In this document: positions 37,815-48,147 of the stretch, piece after piece
Position numbering within the stretch: position 1 is the stretch's first letter
Layout: each line of letters starts with the position of its first letter
Assembly (NCBI RefSeq): GCF_007993815.1
Contig: NZ_VJWE01000013.1
Coordinates: 124,001 to 188,000, forward strand
Source of the DNA: Acidovorax delafieldii
Lineage (GTDB): Bacteria > Pseudomonadota > Gammaproteobacteria > Burkholderiales > Burkholderiaceae_C
DNA: 64,000 nucleotides
Reading direction: 5' to 3'
Program-made: the position numbers and the translations under genes
The notes under the pieces: model-generated
Told to the model about the DNA's origin: nothing
Seen by the model: only the letters and a program-made list of their open reading frames with translations
The model's database searches: none

Positions 37815-38201
37815 TTGGCGGCAGGCTGGGTTGCAGCACTGAAGCTGGTGCCCTGGGGCGACGTCATCGAGGCGACGCCCCAGATCCTGCAGGCGGCCAA
37901 GAAGCTGCTGGGCACCACCCAAAAAGGGAATGCCGAAGCGGCGACGGGTGCACTCGATGGTGCCGTTGGCGAGCCCGCCATTCCGGTGGCCTTGCAGCTT
38001 CAGCATCTGCGTGACCGCGTGGCGCAATTGGAGCGGGAGCAGCAGGAGTCCGCCATGCTGATCCAGTCCCTGGCCGAACAGCATGCCCAGGTGGTGCAGG
38101 CGGTGGAAGTGCTGCGCCGACGCCAACAATGGCTCACCGTGGCGGTGAGCATGCTGGCAGTGGCATGCGCAGGTTTGCTGGTGTGGGTACTAACTCAATA
38201 G
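37815..38201 (+). CDS. Small tail-anchored coiled-coil protein coupled to phoH
   Basis: A 128-residue protein beginning MAAGWVAALKLVPWGDVIEA (TTG start two bases after the phoH stop, with GAGGTG as ribosome binding site). A coiled coil runs over about residues 60-100 (LQHLRDRVAQLEREQQESAMLI), and a single membrane helix ends the protein (WLTVAVSMLAVACAGLLVWVLT). No known domain is recognised. The form is that of an inner-membrane-anchored adaptor. Tight coupling with phoH suggests the two proteins act together. A much longer upstream start would overlap phoH and looks like a shadow. Confidence 0.7.
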   Translation: MAAGWVAALKLVPWGDVIEATPQILQAAKKLLGTTQKGNAEAATGALDGAVGEPAIPVALQLQHLRDRVAQLEREQQESAMLIQSLAEQHAQVVQAVEVLRRRQQWLTVAVSMLAVACAGLLVWVLTQ

Positions 38202-38284
38202 TGCAATAGCGATACCGCGCATGCCGGGAGCCTGGAACCACGGGCACTGTACGGCATTGCGCCAGAACTTGTTCGCTATAAATT

Positions 38285-38332
38285 CAATAGCTGCCAGCGC
38301 ATATAAAACCGGCGCTAGCAGCTATTTTTATT
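38285..38332 (+). repeat. Palindromic intergenic repeat, copy 3
   Basis: The stretch between the coiled-coil gene and dnaB contains CAATAGCTGCCAGCGCATA and GGCGCTAGCAGCTATT, which pair with one mismatch (AATAGCTGC-AGCGC with GCGCT-GCAGCTATT) into a 14-base stem. A T-rich run follows, so this copy may also end transcription. It is the cleanest copy in the window. Confidence 0.65.
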
Positions 38333-39743
38333 AGAAATCGTCGCCGGAACCCATCGCCAGGTTCTCAAAGCGCGTCTGGTTCTTCTGGAAGAACAGCTTC
38401 ACGGTTCCGGTGGGGCCGTTCCGCTGTTTGCCGATGATGACCTCGGCCACATTGGGCTCCTTGGAGTCCTTGTTGTAGTAGTCGTCGCGGTAGATGAACA
38501 TGATGATGTCCGCGTCCTGCTCGATGGCGCCCGATTCGCGCAGGTCGGACATCATGGGGCGCTTGTCGGTACGCTGCTCCACCGAGCGGTTGAGCTGAGA
38601 CAGCGCGATCACCGGGCACTGCAGCTCCTTGGCCAGCATCTTGAGGCCCCGGGAAATTTCCCCAAGCTCCGTCGCCCGGTTGTCCGATCCCGACGAACCC
38701 GAGCCGCTCATGAGCTGCAAGTAGTCCACCACGATCAGGCCCAGCTTGCCGCACTGGCGCGCCAGACGGCGCGCGTTGGCACGCAGCTCGCTGGGCGTGA
38801 GGCCCGGGGTTTCGTCGATGTGCAGCGACACCGTGCGCAGCTTTTCGATGGCTTCGGTCAGGCGCGGCCATTCATCGTCGGTGAGCTTGCCGGTGCGCAG
38901 GTTGCCCTGGTTCACCCGGCCGATCGAGCCCACAATACGCACCGCCAATTGAGCTGCGCCCATTTCCATCGAGAAGATGGCGACCGGCAAGCCCTCGTTG
39001 AGCGCCACGTGCTCAGCGATGTTCACCGCGAACGAGGTTTTGCCCATGGACGGGCGTGCTGCCAGCACCACCATGTCGCCCGCCTGCAAGCCACTGGTCA
39101 TGCGGTCCAGGTCGGCAAAGCCGGTGGGGACGCCCGTGACGTCCACAGGGTTGTCAGCCATCTCCTGCACGCGGTCGAGCAGGTCAATCACCAGCGTGTC
39201 GAGCGACTGGAAGCCCTGCTTGGTGCGCGAACCCTCTTCGCCAATGGCAAAGATCTTGGCCTCGGCTTCGTCCAGGATGCGTTCCACCGTTTTACCCTGG
39301 GGGTTGAACGCGTTGGTCGAAATTTCGTCGCTGGCCGTGACCAGCTTGCGCAGGATGGCGCGTTCGCGAACGATTTCGGCATAGCGCCGAATATTGCTGG
39401 CACTGGGTACGTATTGCGCCAGATTGTTCAGATAGGCCAGCCCGCCCATCTCCTGCGCCTTGCCCTGGTTCTGCAGATGCTCGAACACCGTGATCACGTC
39501 GGCTGGCTTGCTGGCATTGATCAGCGCGCCAATGGCCGTATAGATCATCTGGTGTTCATGGCGGTAGAAATGGCTCTCCACCAGCAAGTCGCCCACACGG
39601 TCCCAGGCGTTGTTGTCCAGCAGCAGCCCCCCCAACACGCTGGACTCCGCCTCGATGGAGTGCGGCGGCACACGCAACTGGGCAATTTCACGGTCCGGCA
39701 CGGGCGTGAATCCATCATCAAGGGGTGGGAAAACGGCAGACAT
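38331..39743 (-). CDS. dnaB: Replicative DNA helicase DnaB
   Basis: A 470-residue hexameric helicase that unwinds DNA at the replication fork. The N-terminal domain includes PHSIEAESSVLGGLLLDN; the RecA-like C-terminal domain has Walker A ARPSMGKTSFAVNIAEH and Walker B LIVVDYLQLMSG. The order rplI-dnaB is typical. A terminator at 39866-39889 separates it from rplI, and about 100 bases remain for its own promoter. Confidence 0.97.
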   Translation of the reverse strand: MSAVFPPLDDGFTPVPDREIAQLRVPPHSIEAESSVLGGLLLDNNAWDRVGDLLVESHFYRHEHQMIYTAIGALINASKPADVITVFEHLQNQGKAQEMGGLAYLNNLAQYVPSASNIRRYAEIVRERAILRKLVTASDEISTNAFNPQGKTVERILDEAEAKIFAIGEEGSRTKQGFQSLDTLVIDLLDRVQEMADNPVDVTGVPTGFADLDRMTSGLQAGDMVVLAARPSMGKTSFAVNIAEHVALNEGLPVAIFSMEMGAAQLAVRIVGSIGRVNQGNLRTGKLTDDEWPRLTEAIEKLRTVSLHIDETPGLTPSELRANARRLARQCGKLGLIVVDYLQLMSGSGSSGSDNRATELGEISRGLKMLAKELQCPVIALSQLNRSVEQRTDKRPMMSDLRESGAIEQDADIIMFIYRDDYYNKDSKEPNVAEVIIGKQRNGPTGTVKLFFQKNQTRFENLAMGSGDDF

Positions 39744-39865
39744 GGAATCCTCGGAGTCAACCCGGCATGCTATCGCCCACGCGGCGTGTCGTCATGGCAC
39801 AAGTCTGTGGATAAGGCGGGGGTAACCCGTGGGCAACCGTGTACAAACTACGGTCACACAAAGAC

Positions 39866-39889
39866 AAAAGCCGCCCAAGGGCGGCTTTT
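39866..39889 (-). terminator. Rho-independent terminator after rplI
   Basis: AAAAGCCGCC at 39866-39875 pairs with GGCGGCTTTT at 39880-39889, loop four bases; T run on the minus strand. It starts 21 bases after the rplI stop and closes the rpsF operon. Confidence 0.85.
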
Positions 39890-39910
39890 TTGAGAGGTCC
39901 TGACGGACGA

Positions 39911-40363
39911 TCAGGCGGTTTCGCCGTAGACCGACACGTTGACTTCCACGACCACGTCGGTGTGCAGAGCAACGCTCACAGCGCTGTCGCTCACGACCTT
40001 GATCGGGCCGTTGGGCAGGCGGATTTGCGACTTGGCAACCTTATAGCCTTGCTTGTTCAGCTCTTCGGCAATGTCATGGTTGGTCACGGAACCAAACAGA
40101 CGGCCATCCACGCCAGCCTTTTGTGTCAGCTTGACAGTGGTACCGGCCAGCTTTTCACCTTGGGCCTGGGCTTCTGCCAGCTTGGCAGCAGCGGCCTTTT
40201 CGAGTTCAGCGCGCTTGGCTTCGAACTCTGCCTTGGCGGCTTCCGTGGCGCGACGTGCGCGGCCGGCGGGAATCAGAAAGTTGCGGGCATAGCCGTCTTT
40301 GACCTTGACGATTTCACCGAGGTTGCCGAGGTTCACAACCTTGTCGAGCAGGATGATTTGCAT
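39911..40363 (-). CDS. rplI: 50S ribosomal protein L9
   Basis: A 150-residue protein at the base of the L1 stalk that binds 23S rRNA. The N-terminal motif [36 protein letters not shown] is complete, followed by the long helix (about residues 40-75) and the C-terminal domain. It is the last gene of rpsF-priB-rpsR-rplI. Confidence 0.98.
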   Translation of the reverse strand: MQIILLDKVVNLGNLGEIVKVKDGYARNFLIPAGRARRATEAAKAEFEAKRAELEKAAAAKLAEAQAQGEKLAGTTVKLTQKAGVDGRLFGSVTNHDIAEELNKQGYKVAKSQIRLPNGPIKVVSDSAVSVALHTDVVVEVNVSVYGETA

Positions 40364-40375
40364 GGGTTGTGCTCC

Positions 40376-40657
40376 TTAGATCTTGTGCTGGTCGCTGTAA
40401 GGCACCAGGGCCAGGAAGCGTGCGCGCTTGATGGCAGTGTTCAGCTGACGCTGGAAGATGGCGCGCGTGCCGGTCAGGCGTGCGGGGATGATCTTGCCGT
40501 TTTCGGCGATGAAATCGCGCAGCGTATCGACATCCTTGTAGTCGATTTCTTCAACACCGGTCACCGTGAAGCGGCAAAAGCGCTTGCGCTTGAACAGCAG
40601 GGACTGGGTGTTGCGCTTTGGGCGCTTGTCTTTGTTGAACTTCTTGAACGTGGCCAT
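40376..40657 (-). CDS. rpsR: 30S ribosomal protein S18
   Basis: A 93-residue small-subunit protein that binds with S6 on the platform. The core [23 protein letters not shown] and [28 protein letters not shown] is complete. It lies 17 bases after priB. Confidence 0.98.
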   Translation of the reverse strand: MATFKKFNKDKRPKRNTQSLLFKRKRFCRFTVTGVEEIDYKDVDTLRDFIAENGKIIPARLTGTRAIFQRQLNTAIKRARFLALVPYSDQHKI

Positions 40658-40674
40658 TGCGGACCCCTTGAAAA

Positions 40675-40965
40675 TTAATTTTGTTGAATATCCTGGATGT
40701 GCAGCACTGCAGTCTTGCCATTGCGCGGTGTGGCCAGAAATCCATGAAAAGTCCAGAGACTTCCGATGTTTTGCCTTGCCAGTCGCTCAGCCATCGCTCC
40801 AAAGGCGGTGGCTTTCATGGCGGCCTTGACTTCGCGGGGATGGCCTGCCTCAGTTTGCTGGGACTCGTGTTCGAGGCGCAGCGTGAGGGCAGGCAGTCCG
40901 GCGGGCGTGTACCGCAAGGGCTCAGCCTCTGCGATACAGGCGGTCAAGACGACGCGGTTCTCCAC
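40675..40965 (-). CDS. priB: Primosomal replication protein N (PriB)
   Basis: A 96-residue single-stranded DNA-binding protein with an OB fold, which helps PriA restart stalled replication forks. The stretch [22 protein letters not shown] and the C-terminal [22 protein letters not shown] are typical. It lies between rpsF and rpsR, as usual in beta- and gammaproteobacteria. Confidence 0.93.
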   Translation of the reverse strand: MENRVVLTACIAEAEPLRYTPAGLPALTLRLEHESQQTEAGHPREVKAAMKATAFGAMAERLARQNIGSLWTFHGFLATPRNGKTAVLHIQDIQQN

Positions 40966-40983
40966 TCCAAAGAGAGAAGAGGA

Positions 40984-41361
40984 TCAGCGCTCGCCGGCCG
41001 CTGCGTATTCAGCTTGGCTGGCCTTGCGGGCTTCTTCGCGCTCGACGGTCTTCATCATGGAAGAAGGACCGGTTTCAGCCTTCTTCTTTTGCACGGTCAG
41101 GTGGCGCAGCACGGCGTCGTTGAACTTGAAGGCGTGCTCCAATTCAGCCATCACAGCCTGGTCGGCTTCGATGTTTACGCACAGGTAGTGGGCCTTGGCC
41201 AGCTTGTTGATCAGGTACGCCAGTTGACGACGGCCCCAGTCTTCCACGCGGTGCACCTTGCCACCGCCAGCGGTGATCATGCCCTTGTAGCGCTCCAGCA
41301 TGGCTGGAACTTGTTCGCTTTGATCCGGATGGATCAACAAAATGATTTCGTAATGACGCAT
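40984..41361 (-). CDS. rpsF: 30S ribosomal protein S6
   Basis: A 125-residue platform protein and partner of S18. It starts [21 protein letters not shown] and contains [18 protein letters not shown]. An Ala/Glu-rich tail ([17 protein letters not shown]) follows the folded core. It opens the operon; its promoter is at 41427-41455. Confidence 0.98.
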   Translation of the reverse strand: MRHYEIILLIHPDQSEQVPAMLERYKGMITAGGGKVHRVEDWGRRQLAYLINKLAKAHYLCVNIEADQAVMAELEHAFKFNDAVLRHLTVQKKKAETGPSSMMKTVEREEARKASQAEYAAAGER

Positions 41362-41426
41362 GCAGACTCCTTTTGGGTGAGACCACCCACCGCGTCTAGA
41401 AGTGGTGTGGCAAGGGAAAGCCTGCG

Positions 41427-41455
41427 ATTATAACCCGACCGCTTGCGCTTGTACA
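41427..41455 (-). promoter_or_regulatory. rpsF operon promoter
   Basis: On the minus strand, TGTACA (41455-41450) and TATAAT (41432-41427) are separated by exactly 17 bases, in the same GGGTTATAATC context as at rpsO. The leader would be about 60 bases. Confidence 0.7.
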
Positions 41456-41603
41456 CTCAGCACACCCGCTACAGCATCGTCCACACCCCATTTGTCCAGC
41501 CATGGAAGGTGCGGCCCTTGCAAAAACGGCGGTTGGGCCGACATGCCCTACAACCACTTGCGCCAACCCAGGGCCGTCATAACGACAAATCCCTGGCGCA
41601 GAC

Positions 41604-41631
41604 CTTGAGATTTCCCGGCAAGCCCCCAGAT
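41604..41631 (+). promoter_or_regulatory. Heat-shock (RpoH-type) promoter for grpE
   Basis: CTTGAGA at 41604-41610 and CCCCAGAT at 41624-41631 are 13 bases apart, close to the Escherichia coli RpoH consensus CTTGAA-(13-15)-CCCCATNT. It is 40 bases upstream of grpE. Heat-shock control of the following genes is expected. Confidence 0.65.
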
Positions 41632-41669
41632 GCCGCGCGTACTGCTTTTTTACCTCTTCAAATCCTGAC

Positions 41670-42221
41670 ATGTCAGACCACAGCCAAACCAACCCCTCCC
41701 CAAGCGCCCCCGCCCCCGAAGAAGTCGAAGCCGCCATGGCCGCCCACGCCTCCGACGAGCTGGCACGCCTGCAGGGCGAGCTGGCCGAGCTGAAGGCCAA
41801 AAGTGCCGATCTGGCGGACCAGTTCCTGCGCGCCAAGGCCGAGGCGGAGAACGCCCGCCGCCGCGCTGAAGAGGAAGTGTCCAAGGCCCGCAAGTTCGGC
41901 ATCGAGAGTTTTGCCGAGAGCCTGCTGCCCGTGGCTGACAGCCTGGACGCGGCCCTGGCCATCAAGGAGGCAACGCCCCAGCAGCTGCGCGAAGGCGCCG
42001 ACGCCACTTTGCGCCAGTTGACGTCTGCGCTGGAGCGCAACAAGGTGGTGGCCATCAACCCCGCCGCAGGCGCCAAGTTCGACCCCCACCAGCACCAGGC
42101 CATCAGCGTGGTGCCCGCGGAGCAAGAAGCCAATACTGTGGTGGCTGTGCTGCAAAAGGGCTACGTGATCGCGGAGCGCGTGTTGCGCCCAGCCTTGGTC
42201 ACCGTGACTGCGCCCAAGTAA
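41670..42221 (+). CDS. grpE: Nucleotide exchange factor GrpE
   Basis: A 183-residue co-chaperone that releases ADP from DnaK. The N-terminal half is a long coiled coil ([37 protein letters not shown]), and the C-terminal beta domain has the stretch [20 protein letters not shown] and [17 protein letters not shown]. It lies upstream of dnaK; the 93-base gap has no hairpin terminator. Confidence 0.97.
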   Translation: MSDHSQTNPSPSAPAPEEVEAAMAAHASDELARLQGELAELKAKSADLADQFLRAKAEAENARRRAEEEVSKARKFGIESFAESLLPVADSLDAALAIKEATPQQLREGADATLRQLTSALERNKVVAINPAAGAKFDPHQHQAISVVPAEQEANTVVAVLQKGYVIAERVLRPALVTVTAPK

Positions 42222-42314
42222 GCCTCAAAAAAATCGACCTGGAAGACTTGAAGCAAACCAAGTTATCCACAAGTTACTAGCCATCCAAACCATTCAAGCA
42301 TTCGGAGAAAAATC

Positions 42315-44264
<1,950 letters not shown>

Positions 44265-44287
44265 ACGAGCCCCCGTTGACCCGAGCC

Positions 44288-44318
44288 GCCGCGCAATGCT
44301 CGTCAGGGGCTGCGCGGC
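44288..44318 (+). promoter_or_regulatory. Hairpin between dnaK and dnaJ
   Basis: GCCGCGCA at 44288-44295 pairs with TGCGCGGC at 44311-44318, an eight-pair GC-rich stem with a 15-base loop and no T run. Such hairpins between dnaK and dnaJ may lower read-through or stabilise the dnaK end of the message. Confidence 0.4.
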
Positions 44319-44348
44319 GTTCCTGTTCCAACCGGGTTCTGAATCACT

Positions 44349-45494
44349 ATGTCCAAACGAGACTTTTACGAAATCCTGGGTGTTCCGAAGAACGCCTCGG
44401 ACGAAGAAATCAAAAAGGCCTATCGCAAGCTGGCGATGAAGCACCATCCTGACCGCAATCAGGGGGACGCAGCCAAGCCTGCCGAAGAGAAGTTCAAAGA
44501 GGCCAAAGAGGCCTACGAGATGCTCTCGGACCCCCAAAAGCGTGCGGCCTATGACCAGTATGGCCATGCGGGGGTAGACCCCAACATGCGCGGCCCTGGT
44601 GGCGCGGGAGCGGAAGGATTTGGCGGTTTTGCGGAAGCCTTCGGCGACATCTTTGGCGACATGTTCGGCCAACAAGGCGGGCGCGGGCGCGGCGCCGGTG
44701 GACGTCAGGTCTACCGTGGCAGTGACCTCAGCTATGCCATGGAGATCACGCTCGAAGAAGCAGCTCGCGGCAAAGACGCGCAGATTCGTATCCCATCCTG
44801 GGACACCTGCGATACCTGCCATGGCAGCGGCGCCAAACCCGGCACCAGCGCCAAGACCTGCGGCACCTGCCAAGGCGCGGGCACCGTGCAAATGCGCCAG
44901 GGCTTCTTCAGCGTGCAACAGACCTGCCCCCACTGCCGTGGCACGGGCAAGATCATTCCTGAGCCTTGCACCACCTGCCATGGCCAAGGGAAGCTCAAGA
45001 AGCAGAAGACGCTGGAAGTGAAGATTCCTGCCGGCATCGACGATGGCATGCGCATCCGTTCCACCGGCAACGGCGAGCCGGGCACCAACGGCGGCCCACC
45101 AGGCGACCTGTACATCGAGATCCGCCTGAAGAAACACGACATCTTCGAACGCGACGGTGACGACCTGCACTGCCAGGTACCGGTAAGCTTCATCACAGCG
45201 GCGCTGGGTGGCGAGATCGAGGTGCCCACCCTGCAGGGCAAGGCGGCCATCGACATCCCCGAAGGCACCCAGGCCGGCAAGCAGTTCCGCCTGCGCGGCA
45301 AGGGCATCAAGGGTGTGCGCGCCAGCTACCCAGGTGACTTGTACTGCCACATTGCGGTCGAGACACCCGTCAAGCTCACCGAACACCAGCGCAAGCTGCT
45401 GCGCGAGCTGGAAGACTCCCTCAAGAAGGGCGGCGCACGCCATTCGCCCAGCGGCGAGAGCTGGACGGACCGGCTGAAGAACTTCTTCAGCTGA
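44349..45494 (+). CDS. dnaJ: Chaperone protein DnaJ
   Basis: A 381-residue Hsp40 co-chaperone that stimulates DnaK ATPase activity. The J domain (residues 1-70) holds KHHPDRN with the HPD motif, then a Gly-rich linker (about 75-125). Four CxxCxGxG zinc motifs follow ([32 protein letters not shown]), then the C-terminal substrate-binding domains. Length is normal. Confidence 0.98.
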   Translation: MSKRDFYEILGVPKNASDEEIKKAYRKLAMKHHPDRNQGDAAKPAEEKFKEAKEAYEMLSDPQKRAAYDQYGHAGVDPNMRGPGGAGAEGFGGFAEAFGDIFGDMFGQQGGRGRGAGGRQVYRGSDLSYAMEITLEEAARGKDAQIRIPSWDTCDTCHGSGAKPGTSAKTCGTCQGAGTVQMRQGFFSVQQTCPHCRGTGKIIPEPCTTCHGQGKLKKQKTLEVKIPAGIDDGMRIRSTGNGEPGTNGGPPGDLYIEIRLKKHDIFERDGDDLHCQVPVSFITAALGGEIEVPTLQGKAAIDIPEGTQAGKQFRLRGKGIKGVRASYPGDLYCHIAVETPVKLTEHQRKLLRELEDSLKKGGARHSPSGESWTDRLKNFFS

Positions 45495-45514
45495 TCACGC
45501 GCGGGTTTCCCGCC

Positions 45515-45553
45515 AAAAACCGCCTGCAGCCCCAAGGCCGCAGGCGGTTTTTT
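45515..45553 (+). terminator. Rho-independent terminator after dnaJ
   Basis: AAAAACCGCCTGC at 45515-45527 pairs with GCAGGCGGTTTTT at 45540-45552, a 13-base perfect stem with T run, 20 bases after the dnaJ stop. It closes the grpE-dnaK-dnaJ unit. Confidence 0.9.
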
Positions 45554-45648
45554 CTTGATGCAAGGCAAGAAACCCCCTGGCAACGTCCGCAGGCGCAATC
45601 CGACCAGTAGGATGGTCATCATCGATGATCACCCGGGAGTCTGGACAC

Positions 45649-47013
45649 ATGAACGTCAACATCACCTTCCTGGGGGGCTCCGGCACCGTCACCGGCTCCA
45701 AGTACCTGGTGCGTTACAACGGCAAGAGCCTGCTGGTCGATTGCGGCCTGTTCCAGGGCTACAAGCAGTTGCGCCTGCGCAATTGGCAGCCCCTGCCCGT
45801 CACGCCGCACCAGATCGACGCCGTGGTGCTGACCCATGCCCACCTGGACCACAGCGGCTACCTGCCGCTGCTGGCGCGCGACGGCTACACCCACGCCATC
45901 CACTGCACCCCGGGCACACGTGACCTGTGCACCATCCTGCTGCCCGACAGCGGGCACCTGCAAGAAGAGGACGCGGCCTTCCTCAACCGCCACCAGCTCA
46001 GCAGCCACAGCCCCGCCCTGCCCCTGTATACCCGGCTCGACGCGCTGCACTGCCTCAAACAATTCCAGATCCATGCCTTCCACAAGGCCTTCGAGCCCCT
46101 ACCCGGCTGGCGCGTGACCCTTTCGCCCGCAGGCCACATCCTGGGTGCGGCCAGCGTGCTGCTGGAGGTGGGCGGCAGGCGCATCCTGTTCTCTGGCGAC
46201 CTGGGCCGGCCGGACGACTTGCTGATGAATCCACCGGACGCCCCGCCCCAGGCGGACACCGTGCTCATCGAATCCACCTATGGCGACCGCGAGCACCCGC
46301 CCGAAGGTCTGCTCGACGAACTGGGCCCCGCCCTACAGCGCCTGGCCGCACGCGGGGGCATCGCCGTGGTGCCCGTCTTCGCCGTGGGCCGTGCACAGGT
46401 CGTGCTGCACGCCATCGGGTTGTTGAAGGCGCAGGGTGTGGTGCCAGCATCGCTCAAGGTATTCCTCGACAGCCCCATGGCCGTGAGCACCACCGGACTG
46501 TTCCAGCACCACATGCAGGAACACCGCCTGAGCGGCCGCGAGGTGCAGGCGCTAGAGCATGGCGCCACCATGGTCCAGACACCCGACCAATCCAAAGGAC
46601 TGGCCAAACTGCATGGTCCCATGGTCATCCTGTCAGCCAGTGGCATGGCTACCGGGGGCCGCGTGCTGCACCACCTGGCACTGCACGCTGGCGATCACCG
46701 CAACATGATCATTCTGACCGGGCACCAGGCGCCGGGCACACGCGGCGCGCGGCTGGCTGAGGGCGAAAAGACCATCCGCATTCACGGCCAGGACGTGGCC
46801 GTGCGCGCCGAAGTGGTCAAGTTGTCTTCCGCATCGGCCCACGCCGACGGCAACCAGCTCATCGCCTGGCTGCGCAGCATGGGCCACGCGCCCGACCAGG
46901 TGTATGTGGTGCATGGCGAAATGGGCGCCGCCGACCTGCTGCGCCAGCGCATTGAACACGAACTGCGCTGGCGGGCCTCAGTGCCAGAGCACGGCAGCAC
47001 CTGCGCGGCCTGA
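45649..47013 (+). CDS. MBL-fold metallo-hydrolase with beta-CASP and RNA-specificity domains
   Basis: A 454-residue enzyme of the CPSF73/RNase J-like group. The metallo-beta-lactamase core has the zinc motif THAHLDHSGYLPLL, then a beta-CASP insert (about residues 215-345, with PVFAVGRAQVVLHAIGLL), and the C-terminal RMMBL region with VVKLSSASAHADGNQLI, which holds the further histidines. Such enzymes are endo- or exoribonucleases. The start was set at 45649 (MNVNITFLGGSGTVTGS) with GGGAG upstream; an ATG eight codons earlier is less likely. Confidence 0.88.
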   Translation: MNVNITFLGGSGTVTGSKYLVRYNGKSLLVDCGLFQGYKQLRLRNWQPLPVTPHQIDAVVLTHAHLDHSGYLPLLARDGYTHAIHCTPGTRDLCTILLPDSGHLQEEDAAFLNRHQLSSHSPALPLYTRLDALHCLKQFQIHAFHKAFEPLPGWRVTLSPAGHILGAASVLLEVGGRRILFSGDLGRPDDLLMNPPDAPPQADTVLIESTYGDREHPPEGLLDELGPALQRLAARGGIAVVPVFAVGRAQVVLHAIGLLKAQGVVPASLKVFLDSPMAVSTTGLFQHHMQEHRLSGREVQALEHGATMVQTPDQSKGLAKLHGPMVILSASGMATGGRVLHHLALHAGDHRNMIILTGHQAPGTRGARLAEGEKTIRIHGQDVAVRAEVVKLSSASAHADGNQLIAWLRSMGHAPDQVYVVHGEMGAADLLRQRIEHELRWRASVPEHGSTCAA

Positions 47014-47070
47014 GCCTCGGTCTCTTTCTGCACTCCAGAGAGCCACTCTTGCGCAGAAGGGCATCTCATC

Positions 47071-47087
47071 CATCGCGTATCGCGATG
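47071..47087 (+). promoter_or_regulatory. Palindromic candidate operator ahead of the LysR gene
   Basis: CATCGCG-TAT-CGCGATG is a perfect 7-base inverted repeat with a 3-base centre, 62 bases upstream of the LysR start. It suits a dimeric regulator, perhaps autoregulation, although LysR sites often have the T-N11-A form. Confidence 0.4.
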
Positions 47088-47148
47088 ACAAACCACCGAC
47101 AATGGGGAGAAAATATGAAACCTTCTCTTTATGAGAAGTCAAAACCCC

Positions 47149-48126
47149 ATGAAAAGCTCCGAGCGCAGTTTTGCGCGCCGTATTGACCTCACCTCGCTGC
47201 AATTGTTTGTGGCGGTGTGCGAGCTGGGCAGCATCGGCCGCGCCGCCGAGCGCGAATTCATTGCAGCATCGGCGGTCAGCAAGCGCCTGTCGGACCTGGA
47301 AACGGCTGTAGACACCGCCCTGCTCTACCGCCACAGCCGGGGTGTGACGCTCACGCCCGCTGGCGAGAGCCTGCTGCATCATGCGCGCACCGTGCTGTTT
47401 GGCCTGGAGCGCATGCAGGGCGAACTGAGTGAATACGCCGACGGCGTTCGCGGCCATGTTCGCATGCACGCCAACATATCGGCCATCTTCCAGTTTCTGC
47501 CCGAAGACCTGGGCGCCTTTGCGCGCGAGCATAGCCAGATCAAGATCGACCTGCAGGAGCACCTCTCCAGCGATGTGCTGCACGCCGTGCAAGAAGGGGC
47601 CGCCGACCTGGGCATCTGCAACATCGGCATGGCGAACGGCGGCGGCGTCCTGGAGCTGCAGAGCCGCCCCTACCGCGCCGACAATTTGGTGCTGGTTGTG
47701 CCCCGAGCGCATGATTTATCTGCGCTGGATGCTATCAATTTTGAAGAAGTCCTGGACTGGGACATTGTGGGCCTGCACGCCAACAGCAGCATCAGCCTGG
47801 CCATGCGCGCAGCCGCCGCCGCCGCCGGGCGCCCCCTGCGCCAGCGCATCCAGGTGACGGGGCTGGACGCCATGTGCCGCATGATCGACAACGGCCTGGG
47901 CGTGGGCCTGCTGCCCGACCGGGCGTTTGCGCTGATGCGCGGCGTGGGCAACCTGCAAGCCATTCCGCTGAGCGATGCCTGGGCCCACCGCGAACTGCGC
48001 GTAGTAGCCCGCGACTTTGATGCCCTGCCCGTCACCGCGCGTTTGCTGGTGGAACACCTCTCACCCCGGGCAGAACCCGCCCCGGCGCACCCGGCCCCCG
48101 ACACTAAAATCCAATCACCCACCTGA
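47149..48126 (+). CDS. LysR-family transcriptional regulator
   Basis: A 325-residue regulator. The N-terminal winged helix-turn-helix is in LTSLQLFVAVCELGSIGRAAEREF and SAVSKRLSDLETAVDTALLYR, followed by the co-inducer-binding domain of the periplasmic-binding-protein type II fold. Inducer and targets are unknown. It lies 21 bases upstream of leuC on the same strand, so it may be linked with leucine synthesis by location only. The start was set at 47149 (MKSSERSFARR); a start at 47131 is equally open. Residues coded at 47703-47745 seem to include a copy of the dispersed repeat. Confidence 0.85.
   Translation: MKSSERSFARRIDLTSLQLFVAVCELGSIGRAAEREFIAASAVSKRLSDLETAVDTALLYRHSRGVTLTPAGESLLHHARTVLFGLERMQGELSEYADGVRGHVRMHANISAIFQFLPEDLGAFAREHSQIKIDLQEHLSSDVLHAVQEGAADLGICNIGMANGGGVLELQSRPYRADNLVLVVPRAHDLSALDAINFEEVLDWDIVGLHANSSISLAMRAAAAAAGRPLRQRIQVTGLDAMCRMIDNGLGVGLLPDRAFALMRGVGNLQAIPLSDAWAHRELRVVARDFDALPVTARLLVEHLSPRAEPAPAHPAPDTKIQSPT
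47703..47745 (-). repeat. Candidate repeat copy inside the LysR coding sequence
   Basis: The minus strand reads TTGATAGCATCCAGCGCAG followed by ATAAATCATGCGCTCGGGGC, in the block order of the intergenic repeat. AGCGCATGATTTAT at 47706-47719 is identical to 20658-20671 in copy 1. It codes for RAHDLSALDAINFEE without disturbing the frame. Confidence 0.45.
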
Positions 48127-48147
48127 AAGCAGAAAGAAAGCCACGCC

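Noticed and set aside
42222-42314. A second RpoH-like promoter (CTTGAAG) directly upstream of dnaK
   Set aside because: The -35 part is good, but no CCCCAT-like box is found at the right distance.
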